From: Wenjunlia tyrosinilytica | GTDB taxonomy: Bacteria > Actinomycetota > Actinomycetes > Streptomycetales > Streptomycetaceae | Reading direction: 5' to 3' | Assembly (NCBI RefSeq): GCF_014646055.1 | Contig: NZ_BMMS01000006.1 | Span: 180,883 to 244,882 of the forward strand | DNA length: 64,000 nt | In this document: positions 27,317 to 35,884 of the stretch, piece by piece | How positions within the stretch are numbered: the stretch's first letter is position 1 | How the letters are laid out: each line of letters opens with the position of its first letter | Position numbers and translations under genes: made by a program | The notes under the pieces: model-generated | Seen by the model: the letters and a program-made list of their open reading frames with translations, nothing else | Databases searched by the model: none | Told to the model about the DNA's origin: nothing

Positions 27317-29254
27317 GTGAGCCTCCCCAAGCAGTTTCTCCTCGGCCGCCCCCTGCGCACGACGCAGATCGGCGAGACGCTGCTGCCGAAGCGCATCGCC
27401 CTCGCGGTGTTCTGCAGCGACCCGCTCTCCTCGGTCGCGTACGCCACGGAGGAGATCCTGCTGATCCTCGCCCTCGGCGGCACCGCACTGCTCCACCTCA
27501 CCTGGTACGTCGCCGCGGCGATCGTGCTCCTGATGATCGTGGTCGTCGCCTCCTACCGGCAGACCTGCCACGCCTATCCGGGCGGCGGCGGGGCCTACAT
27601 CGTCGGCTCGGAGAACCTCGGCCCCAATGCCGCCCTCACCGCGGCCAGCGCCCTCATGGTCGACTACGTGCTCACCGTCGCCGTCTCGGTCGTCGCGGGG
27701 GTGGCGGCGATCACTTCGGCGGCGCCCGCGCTGAGCCCCCACGCGGTGGGGCTGTCGGTCGGCTTCGTCGTGCTCCTGACGCTGATGAATCTGCGCGGGG
27801 TGCGCGAGTCCGGCCGGGCCTTCGCCGTCCCCACCTACGGCTTCGTCCTCGGCATCTATGTGATGTTCGCGTTCGCCGCCGTGCGGATGGCGACGGGGGC
27901 GACGATCCGGGCCGAGTCCGCCCATCTGCCGATCCACTCGAGCGGAACGTTCGTCGGGCTCGGCACGGTGCTCCTCGCGATGCGGGCGTTCGCCTCCGGC
28001 TGCACCGCGCTGACCGGCGTCGAGGCGATCAGCAACGGCGTTCCGGCGTTCAAGGAGCCCAAGAGCCGCAACGCCGCCACCACCCTGGCCGTCATGTGCC
28101 TGCTGTCGGTGACGATGTTCACCGGCATCACCGTTCTGGCGATGGTCTACCACGTCCATGTCGCCACCGACCCGCGCCGGCTGGGGCTGCCCCCGGGCAC
28201 CTCCATGCCGACCGCGCTCGCCCAGATCGCGCGGGCGACATTCGCGAACTGGCACTTCCTCTTCTACTACGTGCAGGCCGCCACCGCCGGGGTGCTGATC
28301 CTCGCCGCCAACACCGCGTTCAACGGCTTCCCGCTGCTCGCCTCGATCCTGGCCCGCGACCGCTACCTGCCCCGGCAGCTGCACAACCGCGGGGACCGGC
28401 TCGTCTACTCCAACGGCGTCATCCTGCTGGCGCTGGCCGCGATCGGGCTGATCGTCGCCTTCAAGGCGCATGTCTCCTCGATCATCCAGCTCTACATCAT
28501 CGGCGTCTTCATCTCCTTCACCCTCTCCCAGTCGGGGATGGTCAGGCACTGGTCCAAGGAACTGGCCGCCACCACCGACCGGTCCGCCCGCCTGCGCATG
28601 CGGCACTCGCAGGCGATCAACGCGGTCGGGGCCTGTATGACGGGGATCGTGCTGGTGATCGTCCTGATCACCAAGTTCACGCACGGCGCCTACATCGTCA
28701 TCATCGCGATGCCGCTGATCTTCATGGCGATGAAGGGGGTGCAGGGCCACTACGACCGGGTCGCCGAGGAGCTGCGGATCGCCCCCGGCGCCCGGCCCGA
28801 TCCGCCGTCGCGCATCTACGCCATCATCCTCGTCTCCAAGATCCACGCGCCGACGCTGCGGGCCGTCGGGTACGCCCACGCGATCCACGCGCAGACGGTG
28901 GAGGCGCTGACGGTCTCCGTGGACCCGGCCGAGACCGAGGAACTGCGCGAGCAGTGGGAGGCGCACGACATGGGGGTGCCGCTGAAGATCCTGGACTCGC
29001 CGTACCGGGAGGTGACCCGTCCGGTGCTGGACTACGTCGGCAGCCGCCGCACCGAGAGCCCCCGGGACACGGTGAACGTCATCATCCCCGAGTACGTACC
29101 GGGACGGTGGTGGGAGCAGATCCTCCACAACCAGAGCGCGCTGCGCCTGAAGGGCCGCCTGCTCTTCACTCCGGGGGTGACGGTGACGAGCGTGCCGTAC
29201 CAGTTGCGGTCCGCCAGGGACCGGGAGCGGCAGCACGCCCGCAGCCGGATGTGA
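27317..29254 (+). CDS. KimA-type APC-superfamily potassium importer
   Basis: A 645-residue transporter closely resembling KimA (YdaO) of Bacillus subtilis, a high-affinity proton/potassium symporter of the KUP/APC type. It shares the diagnostic stretches CSDPLSSVAYATEEILLILA, YPGGGGAYIVGSENLG, ASGCTALTGVEAISNGVPAF and ILHNQSALRLKGRLLF. About 12 membrane helices (to about residue 475) are followed by a cytoplasmic C-terminal domain of about 170 residues. In Bacillus this transporter is inhibited by c-di-AMP. Here there is no ydaO riboswitch in the short leader. A TAGTAT hexamer ends 8 bp before the GTG, so the mRNA may be leaderless. Confidence 0.88.
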   Translation: MSLPKQFLLGRPLRTTQIGETLLPKRIALAVFCSDPLSSVAYATEEILLILALGGTALLHLTWYVAAAIVLLMIVVVASYRQTCHAYPGGGGAYIVGSENLGPNAALTAASALMVDYVLTVAVSVVAGVAAITSAAPALSPHAVGLSVGFVVLLTLMNLRGVRESGRAFAVPTYGFVLGIYVMFAFAAVRMATGATIRAESAHLPIHSSGTFVGLGTVLLAMRAFASGCTALTGVEAISNGVPAFKEPKSRNAATTLAVMCLLSVTMFTGITVLAMVYHVHVATDPRRLGLPPGTSMPTALAQIARATFANWHFLFYYVQAATAGVLILAANTAFNGFPLLASILARDRYLPRQLHNRGDRLVYSNGVILLALAAIGLIVAFKAHVSSIIQLYIIGVFISFTLSQSGMVRHWSKELAATTDRSARLRMRHSQAINAVGACMTGIVLVIVLITKFTHGAYIVIIAMPLIFMAMKGVQGHYDRVAEELRIAPGARPDPPSRIYAIILVSKIHAPTLRAVGYAHAIHAQTVEALTVSVDPAETEELREQWEAHDMGVPLKILDSPYREVTRPVLDYVGSRRTESPRDTVNVIIPEYVPGRWWEQILHNQSALRLKGRLLFTPGVTVTSVPYQLRSARDRERQHARSRM

Positions 29255-29445
29255 GCGCCGGGTGTGCGAGCGACGCAGCGGGGCGGGGGCGGTTAGCCCA
29301 GCCTGAGCGGATCCTTATGCGTTCCTGAAGATCTTGTTCAAGAACGGGGTCGGACTCCGAGGCGCCCCTAGGGTCGAACCTGCCCGTGCGCGGCAAACCC
29401 CTCTCGCCGCGCTCGGGCTTCACTTCGCCCGGAGGTGCCCGAAAC

Positions 29446-30249
29446 ATGAGTTCCCGCAAGAGCAGACACCGTTCCCACAGCCGTCAGAGCGCACGTCGGC
29501 GCTGGCCGCTGGCGCTGGGCGCGGCCTCGGTCGCGGTGGGCGCGCTGGTCGGCGCCGGTGTCGCGATCGGCGGTACGGGCGGCGGCCACGGCTCGTCGAC
29601 GGTGGCCGAGTCCAAGGCCGCGCCGAACGGCGGCTCCGCCCCCACGACCGACACCTTCGCGGCGCGGTCGGCGTCCCGGAGCCCGTCCGCGCAGCCGAAG
29701 AAGGCGAAGAAGCACAAGAAGCCGAAGCACAAGCCGACCAAGAAGCCGACGGCGTCGGTGACCCCCACGAAGGGGCCGGTCAAGCCCAAGCCGAAGCCCA
29801 CGCCGACGACCCCCAGGCCGTCGACCCCCAGGCCGACCCACAGCAGCACCAAGCCGCCGAGCACGGGCGGGGTCGCGGGCCAGATCGTCCAGCTCGTCAA
29901 CAAGGAGCGGGCCACCGCCGGTTGCAGACCCGTGACCCTCAACTCGAAGCTGGCGCGCGCCGCCCAGGACTACACCGATGTCATGGCGCGCTCCGGAGTC
30001 CTGTCCCACACCGGCCCCGACGGTTCGACGATGACCTCCCGAGTGGAGGCCGCCGGATACTCCTGGTCCGCGCTCGGCGAGAACATAGCGCAGGGGCAGA
30101 AGGACGCCGCCGCCGTCATGGACGCCTGGATGCACAGCTCCGGCCACCGCGCGAACATACTCAACTGCGACTTCCGCGAGATAGGCGTCGGCGTGAACAC
30201 CGCCTCGTCCGGTCCCTGGTGGACGCAGGACTTCGGCAAGGGTCGCTGA
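29446..30249 (+). CDS. Secreted CAP (SCP/PR1) domain protein
   Basis: A 267-residue exported protein. A basic N-terminus and hydrophobic segment (about 20-42) form a signal or anchor. A Lys/Pro/Thr-rich linker follows (about 80-140, with PKPKPTPTTPRPSTPRPT). The CAP domain occupies the last 120 residues: IVQLVNKERATAGC, a His in GVLSHTGPDG, GENIAQG and the second His in HSSGHRANILN, which together form the usual CAP cleft. Bacterial CAP proteins of this kind are cell-wall associated with unclear activity. GGAGG upstream fixes the ATG at 29446. It is convergent with the two-component genes. Confidence 0.9.
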   Translation: MSSRKSRHRSHSRQSARRRWPLALGAASVAVGALVGAGVAIGGTGGGHGSSTVAESKAAPNGGSAPTTDTFAARSASRSPSAQPKKAKKHKKPKHKPTKKPTASVTPTKGPVKPKPKPTPTTPRPSTPRPTHSSTKPPSTGGVAGQIVQLVNKERATAGCRPVTLNSKLARAAQDYTDVMARSGVLSHTGPDGSTMTSRVEAAGYSWSALGENIAQGQKDAAAVMDAWMHSSGHRANILNCDFREIGVGVNTASSGPWWTQDFGKGR

Positions 30250-30262
30250 CCGCTCCCCGCAG

Positions 30263-30284
30263 GCGCCGGCCCGAGGGCCGGTGC
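30263..30284. terminator. Hairpin between convergent CAP and kinase genes
   Basis: Stem GCGCCGGCCC with GGGCCGGTGC around a two-base GA centre. Short but strong. Confidence 0.6.
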
Positions 30285-30309
30285 GGGCCGGATGCCGCGG
30301 GCGGTGTCG

Positions 30310-31671
30310 CTAGACGGGAGGTCGGCGACGCCGCTCGCGCCGTGCCGCGCGCCTGGGCCGGGTGAGCGACTCGGGGGCGAGCCCGAGCACCACCCGTACC
30401 CTCGCGCCGCCCAGCGGTCCCCGGCCGATCTCCATCCGGCCCTGCCCCGAGCTCGCGGCGCGGTGGGCGATGTCGAGGCCGAGCCCCGTGGAGCCGCCCA
30501 CGCTCACCCCTCGGGCGAGCGCCAGGTCCGGGTCGTTGATCCCCGGCCCGGCGTCGTCCACCGTGAGCACCACCGCCTGGGCCGTGCGTTCCACGGAGAC
30601 CGCGAGGGCGCTGCCCTGCGGGGTGTGCCGGAACACATTGCCGATCAGGGCGTCGACGACCGCCGCGAGATCCTCCTCCGGCAGGAGTACCGGGGTCGCC
30701 TCGGTGGTCATGGACAGCCTGCACTCCCGCCCCTGCTGGGCGGCCAGGACCGACCAGAAGTCGACGCGGGCGCCGACCAGCGCCGAGACCTCGCACCGTT
30801 TGCCCGGCAGCGGGCTGTCCGCGGTGACGGACAGCGGGGTGCGGGCGGCGGTGATGATCGAGTCGATCTCGTTGTCCAGGCTGGCGATGGCCGCCTCCAG
30901 GCGGTCCGCGTCGTGCCCGGGGACGATGGAGGAGATCCGTTCCGACTCCAGGTGGAGCGCGGTCAGCGGGGTCCTGAGCCGGTGGGAGAGGTCGGCGACC
31001 AGCTCACGCTCCATGGCCAGCAGGTCCACCACCCGGTCGGCCATCGCGTTGAACGCCTGCCCCGCCTCGTGCAGCTCGGGCGGGCCGCCCGGTTCCACTC
31101 GCATCTCCAGATCCCCCTTCCCCAGGGCGTGGGAGGCGCGCGAGAGGCCCTGCGAGGCCCGTACGACCCGTGCCCCCAGCCGGTCGGCCACCAGCACCGA
31201 CCCGCCCACCAGGCCGAGCGCCAGCACCGACATCACCGCCCAGGAGGCCCCCACCCCGCGGTTGAGGTCCTCGCGGGGGACGAACGCCTCGACCACCGCG
31301 ACCCGCTCCCTGGCCAGGATCACCGGCTGGAGGTAGACCCAGCCGCTGGGGGTGTCCAGGGCCATCGTCTCGCGCTCGCGCGCCGCCCGCTTCAGCGCCC
31401 TCGCGGGCGCGTGGATCGACCCGATCAGCTGCCCGTCGGGCAGGTGCACGCTCAGATGATCGCCCGCGTCGAGCCCGGCCACCGCCTGCTGGACGTCGTC
31501 GGGGCGGGTGGTGATGGCGAGGACGGGGGCCAGGGCGGCGGCCCGCTGCTCGGCCACCGTGGTCACGCGGGACCTGGCCTCCGACCGCACCAGCAGCGCC
31601 AGCGGGATGAGGAAGGACAGCGCCACCATGGAGGTCACGGCGAGGGCCACCCCGGCCAGGGCACGTCTCAT
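30310..31671 (-). CDS. Sensor histidine kinase of a two-component system
   Basis: A 453-residue kinase. Membrane segment 1 is at about 7-28, the extracytoplasmic sensor at about 29-140 and segment 2 at about 143-163. HAMP follows, then HisKA with His230 in VADLSHRLRTPL, and an HATPase with N box IGNVFRHTPQG, G1 VDDAGPGIND and G2 GSTGLGLDIA. The C-terminal tail is Arg-rich. Its start overlaps the stop of the response regulator gene (ATGA), so the pair is cotranscribed and coupled. The signal is unknown. Confidence 0.95.
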   Translation of the reverse strand: MRRALAGVALAVTSMVALSFLIPLALLVRSEARSRVTTVAEQRAAALAPVLAITTRPDDVQQAVAGLDAGDHLSVHLPDGQLIGSIHAPARALKRAARERETMALDTPSGWVYLQPVILARERVAVVEAFVPREDLNRGVGASWAVMSVLALGLVGGSVLVADRLGARVVRASQGLSRASHALGKGDLEMRVEPGGPPELHEAGQAFNAMADRVVDLLAMERELVADLSHRLRTPLTALHLESERISSIVPGHDADRLEAAIASLDNEIDSIITAARTPLSVTADSPLPGKRCEVSALVGARVDFWSVLAAQQGRECRLSMTTEATPVLLPEEDLAAVVDALIGNVFRHTPQGSALAVSVERTAQAVVLTVDDAGPGINDPDLALARGVSVGGSTGLGLDIAHRAASSGQGRMEIGRGPLGGARVRVVLGLAPESLTRPRRAARRERRRRPPV

Positions 31672-32369
31672 CTCGGGGTCACCAGCTTGATTCCCACACC
31701 GCGCACGGTGTGCAGGTAGCGGGGCTGCGCGGCCCGCTCGCCCAGCTTGCGGCGCAGCGCCGAGACATGGACGTCGATGGTCTGGTCCTCCACGTACGGC
31801 TGCCGCCACACGTCCGCGAGGATGCGGCGGCGGGGAACGACCCGGTCGGCGTGCTCGGCGAGGTAGGCGAGCAGGTCGAACTCGAGGCGGGTCAGCCGCA
31901 GCTCCCGCCCGTCCAGGCGGGCGGAGCGGGCCAGCGGGTCGACCACCAGGCCGCCCACACGCACCGCCTCGGGGGCGGCCTGGGGGGCAGGTGCCTGCTG
32001 GGCCGCGGTGGAGGAGCGGCGCAGCACGGCGCCGAGGCGGGCGGCGAGCTGGCCGCCCGAGAAAGGCTTCACGAGGTAGTCGTCGGCGCCCGCGTTGAGG
32101 AGCCGGATGACCTCGGCCTCGTCGTCGCGGGCGGTGGCGACCAGCACCGGCACCTGGGAGATGCCGCGCAGCATCCGCAGGACGTCGATCCCGTCGAGGT
32201 CGGGCAGGCCGAGGTCGAGCACGACGGCGTCCGGAGGCCGCTGCGTCGCCTCGCGCAGGGCCTCGAAACCTTGGGACGAGCTGCGCACCACGTGCCCGTG
32301 CGCGGTCAGGACCTCGATGAGCCTGGCGCGTATCGCGGGGTCGTCCTCGACCAGTAGTACGGATGCCAT
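31668..32369 (-). CDS. OmpR-family response regulator
   Basis: A 233-residue regulator. The receiver domain (1-118) has acidic residues Asp9/Asp10, phospho-acceptor Asp52 in VVLDLGLPDLDG and Lys101 in YLVKPF. A Gln/Ala/Pro linker leads to the C-terminal winged-helix DNA-binding domain, with LTRLEFDLLAYLAEHADRVV, DVHVSALRRKLG and the terminal wing TVRGVGIKLV. It activates or represses from promoters when phosphorylated by the coupled kinase downstream. The ATG at 32369 is 36 bp from the divergent secreted-protein gene, a likely direct target. Confidence 0.95.
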   Translation of the reverse strand: MASVLLVEDDPAIRARLIEVLTAHGHVVRSSSQGFEALREATQRPPDAVVLDLGLPDLDGIDVLRMLRGISQVPVLVATARDDEAEVIRLLNAGADDYLVKPFSGGQLAARLGAVLRRSSTAAQQAPAPQAAPEAVRVGGLVVDPLARSARLDGRELRLTRLEFDLLAYLAEHADRVVPRRRILADVWRQPYVEDQTIDVHVSALRRKLGERAAQPRYLHTVRGVGIKLVTPR

Positions 32370-32405
32370 GGGCAGGCACGGTAGCCGGTCCGTCAGTATG
32401 GCGTC

Positions 32406-32972
32406 GTGTCCCGGTACCTGCGCAACGTCGTCATATGGCTGTCGTGCACCGCTCTGAGCGTGACGGCGGTGATCCTCGCCGTGCGGTTCGTGGTCGGCTC
32501 CACCCGGCCCACACCGCCGGTCGCACGTGACATGCCCGCGGTGGTCACCTCGTCGCCCGACGCATCGGTGACGTCGGCGAAGTCCGAAAAACCCAAGCCC
32601 AGTCCCAAGGCCTCGAAACGGTCCCCCTCGCCGTCCCCCAGTGCGGCGAGCCCGAAGCCGCGGCCGAGCACACCGGTGCTGAGCACCGCCACCCACCGCC
32701 CGCCCTCGGGGGACGGCTCGGCGGTCGACTGCGGGGAGGGCGGGGCCGGGGTGCACACGTTCCAGTCCCAGGGCGGTCAGGCGTCGGTGCGCTTCGGCGA
32801 GCGCGGGGTGTGCCTGGTCTCGGCGGTGCCGACCCGCGGCTTCACGGTGACCACCGGCCGGTCCGGCCCGCAGGAGCTGACGGTGACCTTCTCCGGCGAC
32901 CGGCACCGCTCGGAGATCACGGCGACCACGATCCCGCAGAGCAAGGCGACGATCCGAGAGGTCTCCTGGTAG
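32406..32972 (+). CDS. Membrane-anchored secreted protein divergent from the response regulator
   Basis: A 188-residue protein with an N-terminal membrane segment (about 8-30), a Lys/Pro/Ser-rich wall-spanning spacer (about 50-100) and a C-terminal beta-rich domain (about 105-188) with two Cys residues (VDCGEGG and GVCLVS) that could form a disulfide. No family was recognised. It is divergent from the two-component operon with only 36 bp between starts, so it shares a promoter region with it. There is no ribosome binding site, and CAGTAT ends seven bases before the GTG, so it may be translated from a leaderless mRNA. Confidence 0.75.
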   Translation: MSRYLRNVVIWLSCTALSVTAVILAVRFVVGSTRPTPPVARDMPAVVTSSPDASVTSAKSEKPKPSPKASKRSPSPSPSAASPKPRPSTPVLSTATHRPPSGDGSAVDCGEGGAGVHTFQSQGGQASVRFGERGVCLVSAVPTRGFTVTTGRSGPQELTVTFSGDRHRSEITATTIPQSKATIREVSW

Positions 32973-33083
32973 CGCCGCCTCCCACCGGCGCGGTGTGAGC
33001 GGTTCCACAGCGCCCCGCGCCCCCTCGACGGCGCGCGGGACCTTCCGGCCCGGGCGTAGCGTGGTTGCCGTGAGGTGAGTCGC

Positions 33084-34163
33084 ATGACAGTCCACACATT
33101 CGACACCGCGAAGCAGGAAGAGTTCGCGGGCCGGGTGGTGGAGGTGCTCAACGACGCCTGCCTGGGCCTGCTGAGCAGCCTCGGCCACCGGACCGGCCTG
33201 TTCGACACGATGGCCGAGATGCCGCCCTCCACCAGTGAGGAGATCGCGGAGGCCGCGGGCCTCGACGAGCGGTATGTCCGTGAATGGCTCGGCGGCATGG
33301 TGGTGGGCCGGTTCATCGAGTACGAGCCGTCGGCGGGGACCTACCGCCTGCCGCCCGAACACGCCGCATCCCTGACCCGAGCCGCCGGTCCCGGCAATCT
33401 GGCCGGTCTGATGCAGGACCTCGCCCTCATGGGCAATGTCGAACCGCAGCTGCTGGAGGCGTTCCGCAAGGGCGGGGGAGTGCCGTACTCGGCCTATCCG
33501 CGCTTCCAGGAGCTCCAGGCGGAGGAGACCGCCCGTGTCTACGACGCGGCCCTCGTCGACACCATCGTTCCGCTGGCCCACGGGCTCACCGAGCGGCTGC
33601 GCGAGGGCATCGACGTCCTGGACGTCGGAACCGGTCAGGGGCACGCGGTCAATGTGCTGGGCCGGGCCTTCCCCCGCAGCCGGTTCCGCGGGGTGGACAT
33701 TTCGGAGAAGGGCATCGAGGCGGCCCGCCGGGAGGCCCGGCAGATGGGGCTGGACAACGTCTCGTTCGACGTCGGGGACTCGGCGGAGCTGGACGGGACG
33801 TACGACCTCGTCACCGCGTTCGACGTGGTCCACGACCTGGCGCGGCCCGCGAGGACGCTCGAGGCCGTCTCCCGTGCGCTGCGGGACGACGGGGTGTTCC
33901 TCATGGGCGACATCGCGGCGTCGAGCAATCTCGAGGAGAACGTCGACCACCCGCTGGGCCCGGTGCTCTACACCTTCTCGGTCTTCTACTGCATGACGGT
34001 CTCCCTGAGCGAGGGCGGCGAGGGCCTGGGAACGGTGTGGGGCGAGCAGAGGGCGCTGGGGATGCTGCGCGCGGCGGGGTTCGGATGCGTGGATGTCGAG
34101 AAGGCCGAGGACGACATCCTCAATGTGTACTACGTGGCCCGGAAGAATCGACCGCTGAGCTGA
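33084..34163 (+). CDS. Class I SAM-dependent methyltransferase with winged-helix N-terminus
   Basis: A 359-residue methyltransferase. The N-terminal 110 residues form a winged-helix dimerisation-type module (LGHRTGLFDTMAEMPPSTSEEIAEAAGLDERYVREWLGGM). The catalytic Rossmann fold begins near residue 170 with motif I VLDVGTGQGHAV, the acidic loop FRGVDISEKGIE, and post motif DLVTAFDVVHDL. It resembles the mycobacterial Rv2258c-like group. The substrate is unknown. GAGGTGA six bases upstream selects the ATG at 33084 over the GTG at 33075. It is upstream of the encapsulin locus in the same direction but 207 bp away, so cargo status is uncertain. Confidence 0.88.
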   Translation: MTVHTFDTAKQEEFAGRVVEVLNDACLGLLSSLGHRTGLFDTMAEMPPSTSEEIAEAAGLDERYVREWLGGMVVGRFIEYEPSAGTYRLPPEHAASLTRAAGPGNLAGLMQDLALMGNVEPQLLEAFRKGGGVPYSAYPRFQELQAEETARVYDAALVDTIVPLAHGLTERLREGIDVLDVGTGQGHAVNVLGRAFPRSRFRGVDISEKGIEAARREARQMGLDNVSFDVGDSAELDGTYDLVTAFDVVHDLARPARTLEAVSRALRDDGVFLMGDIAASSNLEENVDHPLGPVLYTFSVFYCMTVSLSEGGEGLGTVWGEQRALGMLRAAGFGCVDVEKAEDDILNVYYVARKNRPLS

Positions 34164-34249
34164 CCGCAGGGCCGGCCGCTGAGCCGGCCGCGGAGCTCGC
34201 CGCGGAAACCGACCGCCGTGTGCCGGCGGTGTCGGACGCCTCTTCCTTA

Positions 34250-34259
34250 AACACGTGTT
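34250..34259. promoter_or_regulatory. Perfect 10-bp palindrome upstream of encapsulin gene
   Basis: AACACGTGTT, in a locally AT-rich patch about 110 bp before the encapsulin start. A candidate operator only, with no regulator assigned. Confidence 0.3.
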
Positions 34260-34370
34260 CCAAATCCGGTGTCGGCGCATCCAGTCTCACTCGAAGAGGT
34301 GGAGTGGCCGGGGAGCACTCTCGGGCACGATCACGGCGAAGGCCAGGAACACCAAGGGGAGGCATTGCCG

Positions 34371-35786
34371 ATGTCGATTGACGCACAGACCGGCGCGCAG
34401 ACGCAGAACGGGCAGAACGCGCAGTCGAGCCTGGGGACTGCGGCGGCGCGGAATCTGGCGACGACCACCAAGACCGTTCCGCAGATGCAGGGAATCACCT
34501 CGCGCTGGCTGCTGCGCATGCTGCCCTGGGTCCAGGTCTCGGGCGGCGCCTACCGGGTCAACCGGCGACTGACCTACACGGTCGGCGACGGCCGGGTGAC
34601 CTTCGTCCAGACCGGGTCCGACGTGCGGGTCATTCCGGACGAGCTGCGGGAGCTGGCACTGCTGCGTGAATTCGAGGACGCGGACGTCCTGAGCGCGCTT
34701 GCCCAGCAGTTCGAACAACGGGAATTCCGGCCGGGGGAGATCCTCGTTGAAGCCGGGCAGCCCGCCGACCAAGTATTCCTCGTCGCGCATGGAAAGGTGA
34801 CCAGGCTCGGATCCGGGAAATACGGCGAACAAGTGGTGCTGGGCGTCCTCGCCGACGGAGACCACTTCGGTGAGCACTCGCTGGCGGCCGCCGACGGCGA
34901 GTGGGACTTCACCGTCAAGGCGACCACCAGGGCCACCGTTCTGGTCCTGCCCCGGTCGGCGTTCCAGACCCTGGCCGACCAGCACGCGGCGCTGCGCGAA
35001 CACGTCCGGCGCTACCACTGCGACGACCACGGGCCCACCAACCAGCGCGGCGAGGCCGACATCCTGCTCTCGTCCGGTCACGTGGGCGAGCCGGCCCTGC
35101 CGCAGACCTTCGTCGACTACGAGCTCTCGCCCCGCGAGTACGAGCTGAGCGTCGCGCAGACCGTCCTGCGGGTGCACAGCCGGGTCGCCGACCTCTACAA
35201 CCAGCCGATGGACCAGATGGAGCAGCAGCTCCGGCTGACCATCGAGGCGCTGCGCGAGCGCCAGGAGCACGAGCTCATCAACAACGCCGAGTTCGGCCTG
35301 CTCAACAACGCCGACTACGGCCAGCGCATCCAGACCCACAGCGGGCCGCCCACGCCCGACGACCTCGACGAACTGCTCAGCCGCCGCAGGAACTCGCGGC
35401 TGTTCCTGGCGCATCCGCGCGCGATCGCCGCGTTCGGCCGGGAGTGCAGCTCCCGGGGGATCTACCCCGACAGCGTCGAGGTCCAGGGGCACATGGTGCC
35501 GTCCTGGCGCGGTGTGCCGATCTTCCCGTGCAACAAGATCCCGATCACCGAGCAGGGCACCAGCTCGATCATCGTGATGCGCACCGGCGAGGACAGCCAG
35601 GGTGTCGTCGGCCTGCACCAGACCGGCATCCCGGACGAGTACCAGCCCAGCCTGTCCGTGCGGTTCATGGGCATCGACGAGAAGGCGGTCATCTCCTACC
35701 TCGTCAGCGCCTACTACTCGGCCGCGGTGCTGGTGCCCGACGCGCTCGGCGTCCTCGAGAACGTCGAGATCTCCCGGCACGCGTAG
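34371..35786 (+). CDS. eshA: Family 2B encapsulin shell protein (EshA-like, cyclic-nucleotide-binding)
   Basis: A 471-residue family 2B encapsulin nanocompartment shell protein, closely resembling EshA of Streptomyces griseus. Residues about 1-90 form the first part of the HK97-type fold ([28 protein letters not shown]). A cyclic-nucleotide-binding-like domain is inserted at about 95-215 ([39 protein letters not shown]). The rest of the HK97 fold follows ([75 protein letters not shown]). GGGGAGG fixes the ATG at 34371. It sits 98 bp before a polyprenyl diphosphate synthase, the expected cargo. EshA has been linked to development and ppGpp in Streptomyces. Confidence 0.92.
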   Translation: MSIDAQTGAQTQNGQNAQSSLGTAAARNLATTTKTVPQMQGITSRWLLRMLPWVQVSGGAYRVNRRLTYTVGDGRVTFVQTGSDVRVIPDELRELALLREFEDADVLSALAQQFEQREFRPGEILVEAGQPADQVFLVAHGKVTRLGSGKYGEQVVLGVLADGDHFGEHSLAAADGEWDFTVKATTRATVLVLPRSAFQTLADQHAALREHVRRYHCDDHGPTNQRGEADILLSSGHVGEPALPQTFVDYELSPREYELSVAQTVLRVHSRVADLYNQPMDQMEQQLRLTIEALRERQEHELINNAEFGLLNNADYGQRIQTHSGPPTPDDLDELLSRRRNSRLFLAHPRAIAAFGRECSSRGIYPDSVEVQGHMVPSWRGVPIFPCNKIPITEQGTSSIIVMRTGEDSQGVVGLHQTGIPDEYQPSLSVRFMGIDEKAVISYLVSAYYSAAVLVPDALGVLENVEISRHA

Positions 35787-35884
35787 AGAGGGCGCGGCGG
35801 CACGGCAATGACGGGCGGCCCGGAGGACAGGGCCCGGGCCGCCCGGTCCCGGCGGACGACGGACATGTGTTGGGGGAGGGGCGA

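Noticed and set aside
27302-29236. 644-codon minus-strand frame opposite the KimA-type gene
   Set aside because: Antisense shadow of a clearly conserved transporter.
33084-34163. Methyltransferase as a geranyl diphosphate C-methyltransferase of the encapsulin system
   Set aside because: It has a winged-helix N-terminus of a different methyltransferase group and is 207 bp away from the shell gene. No terpene synthase is present.
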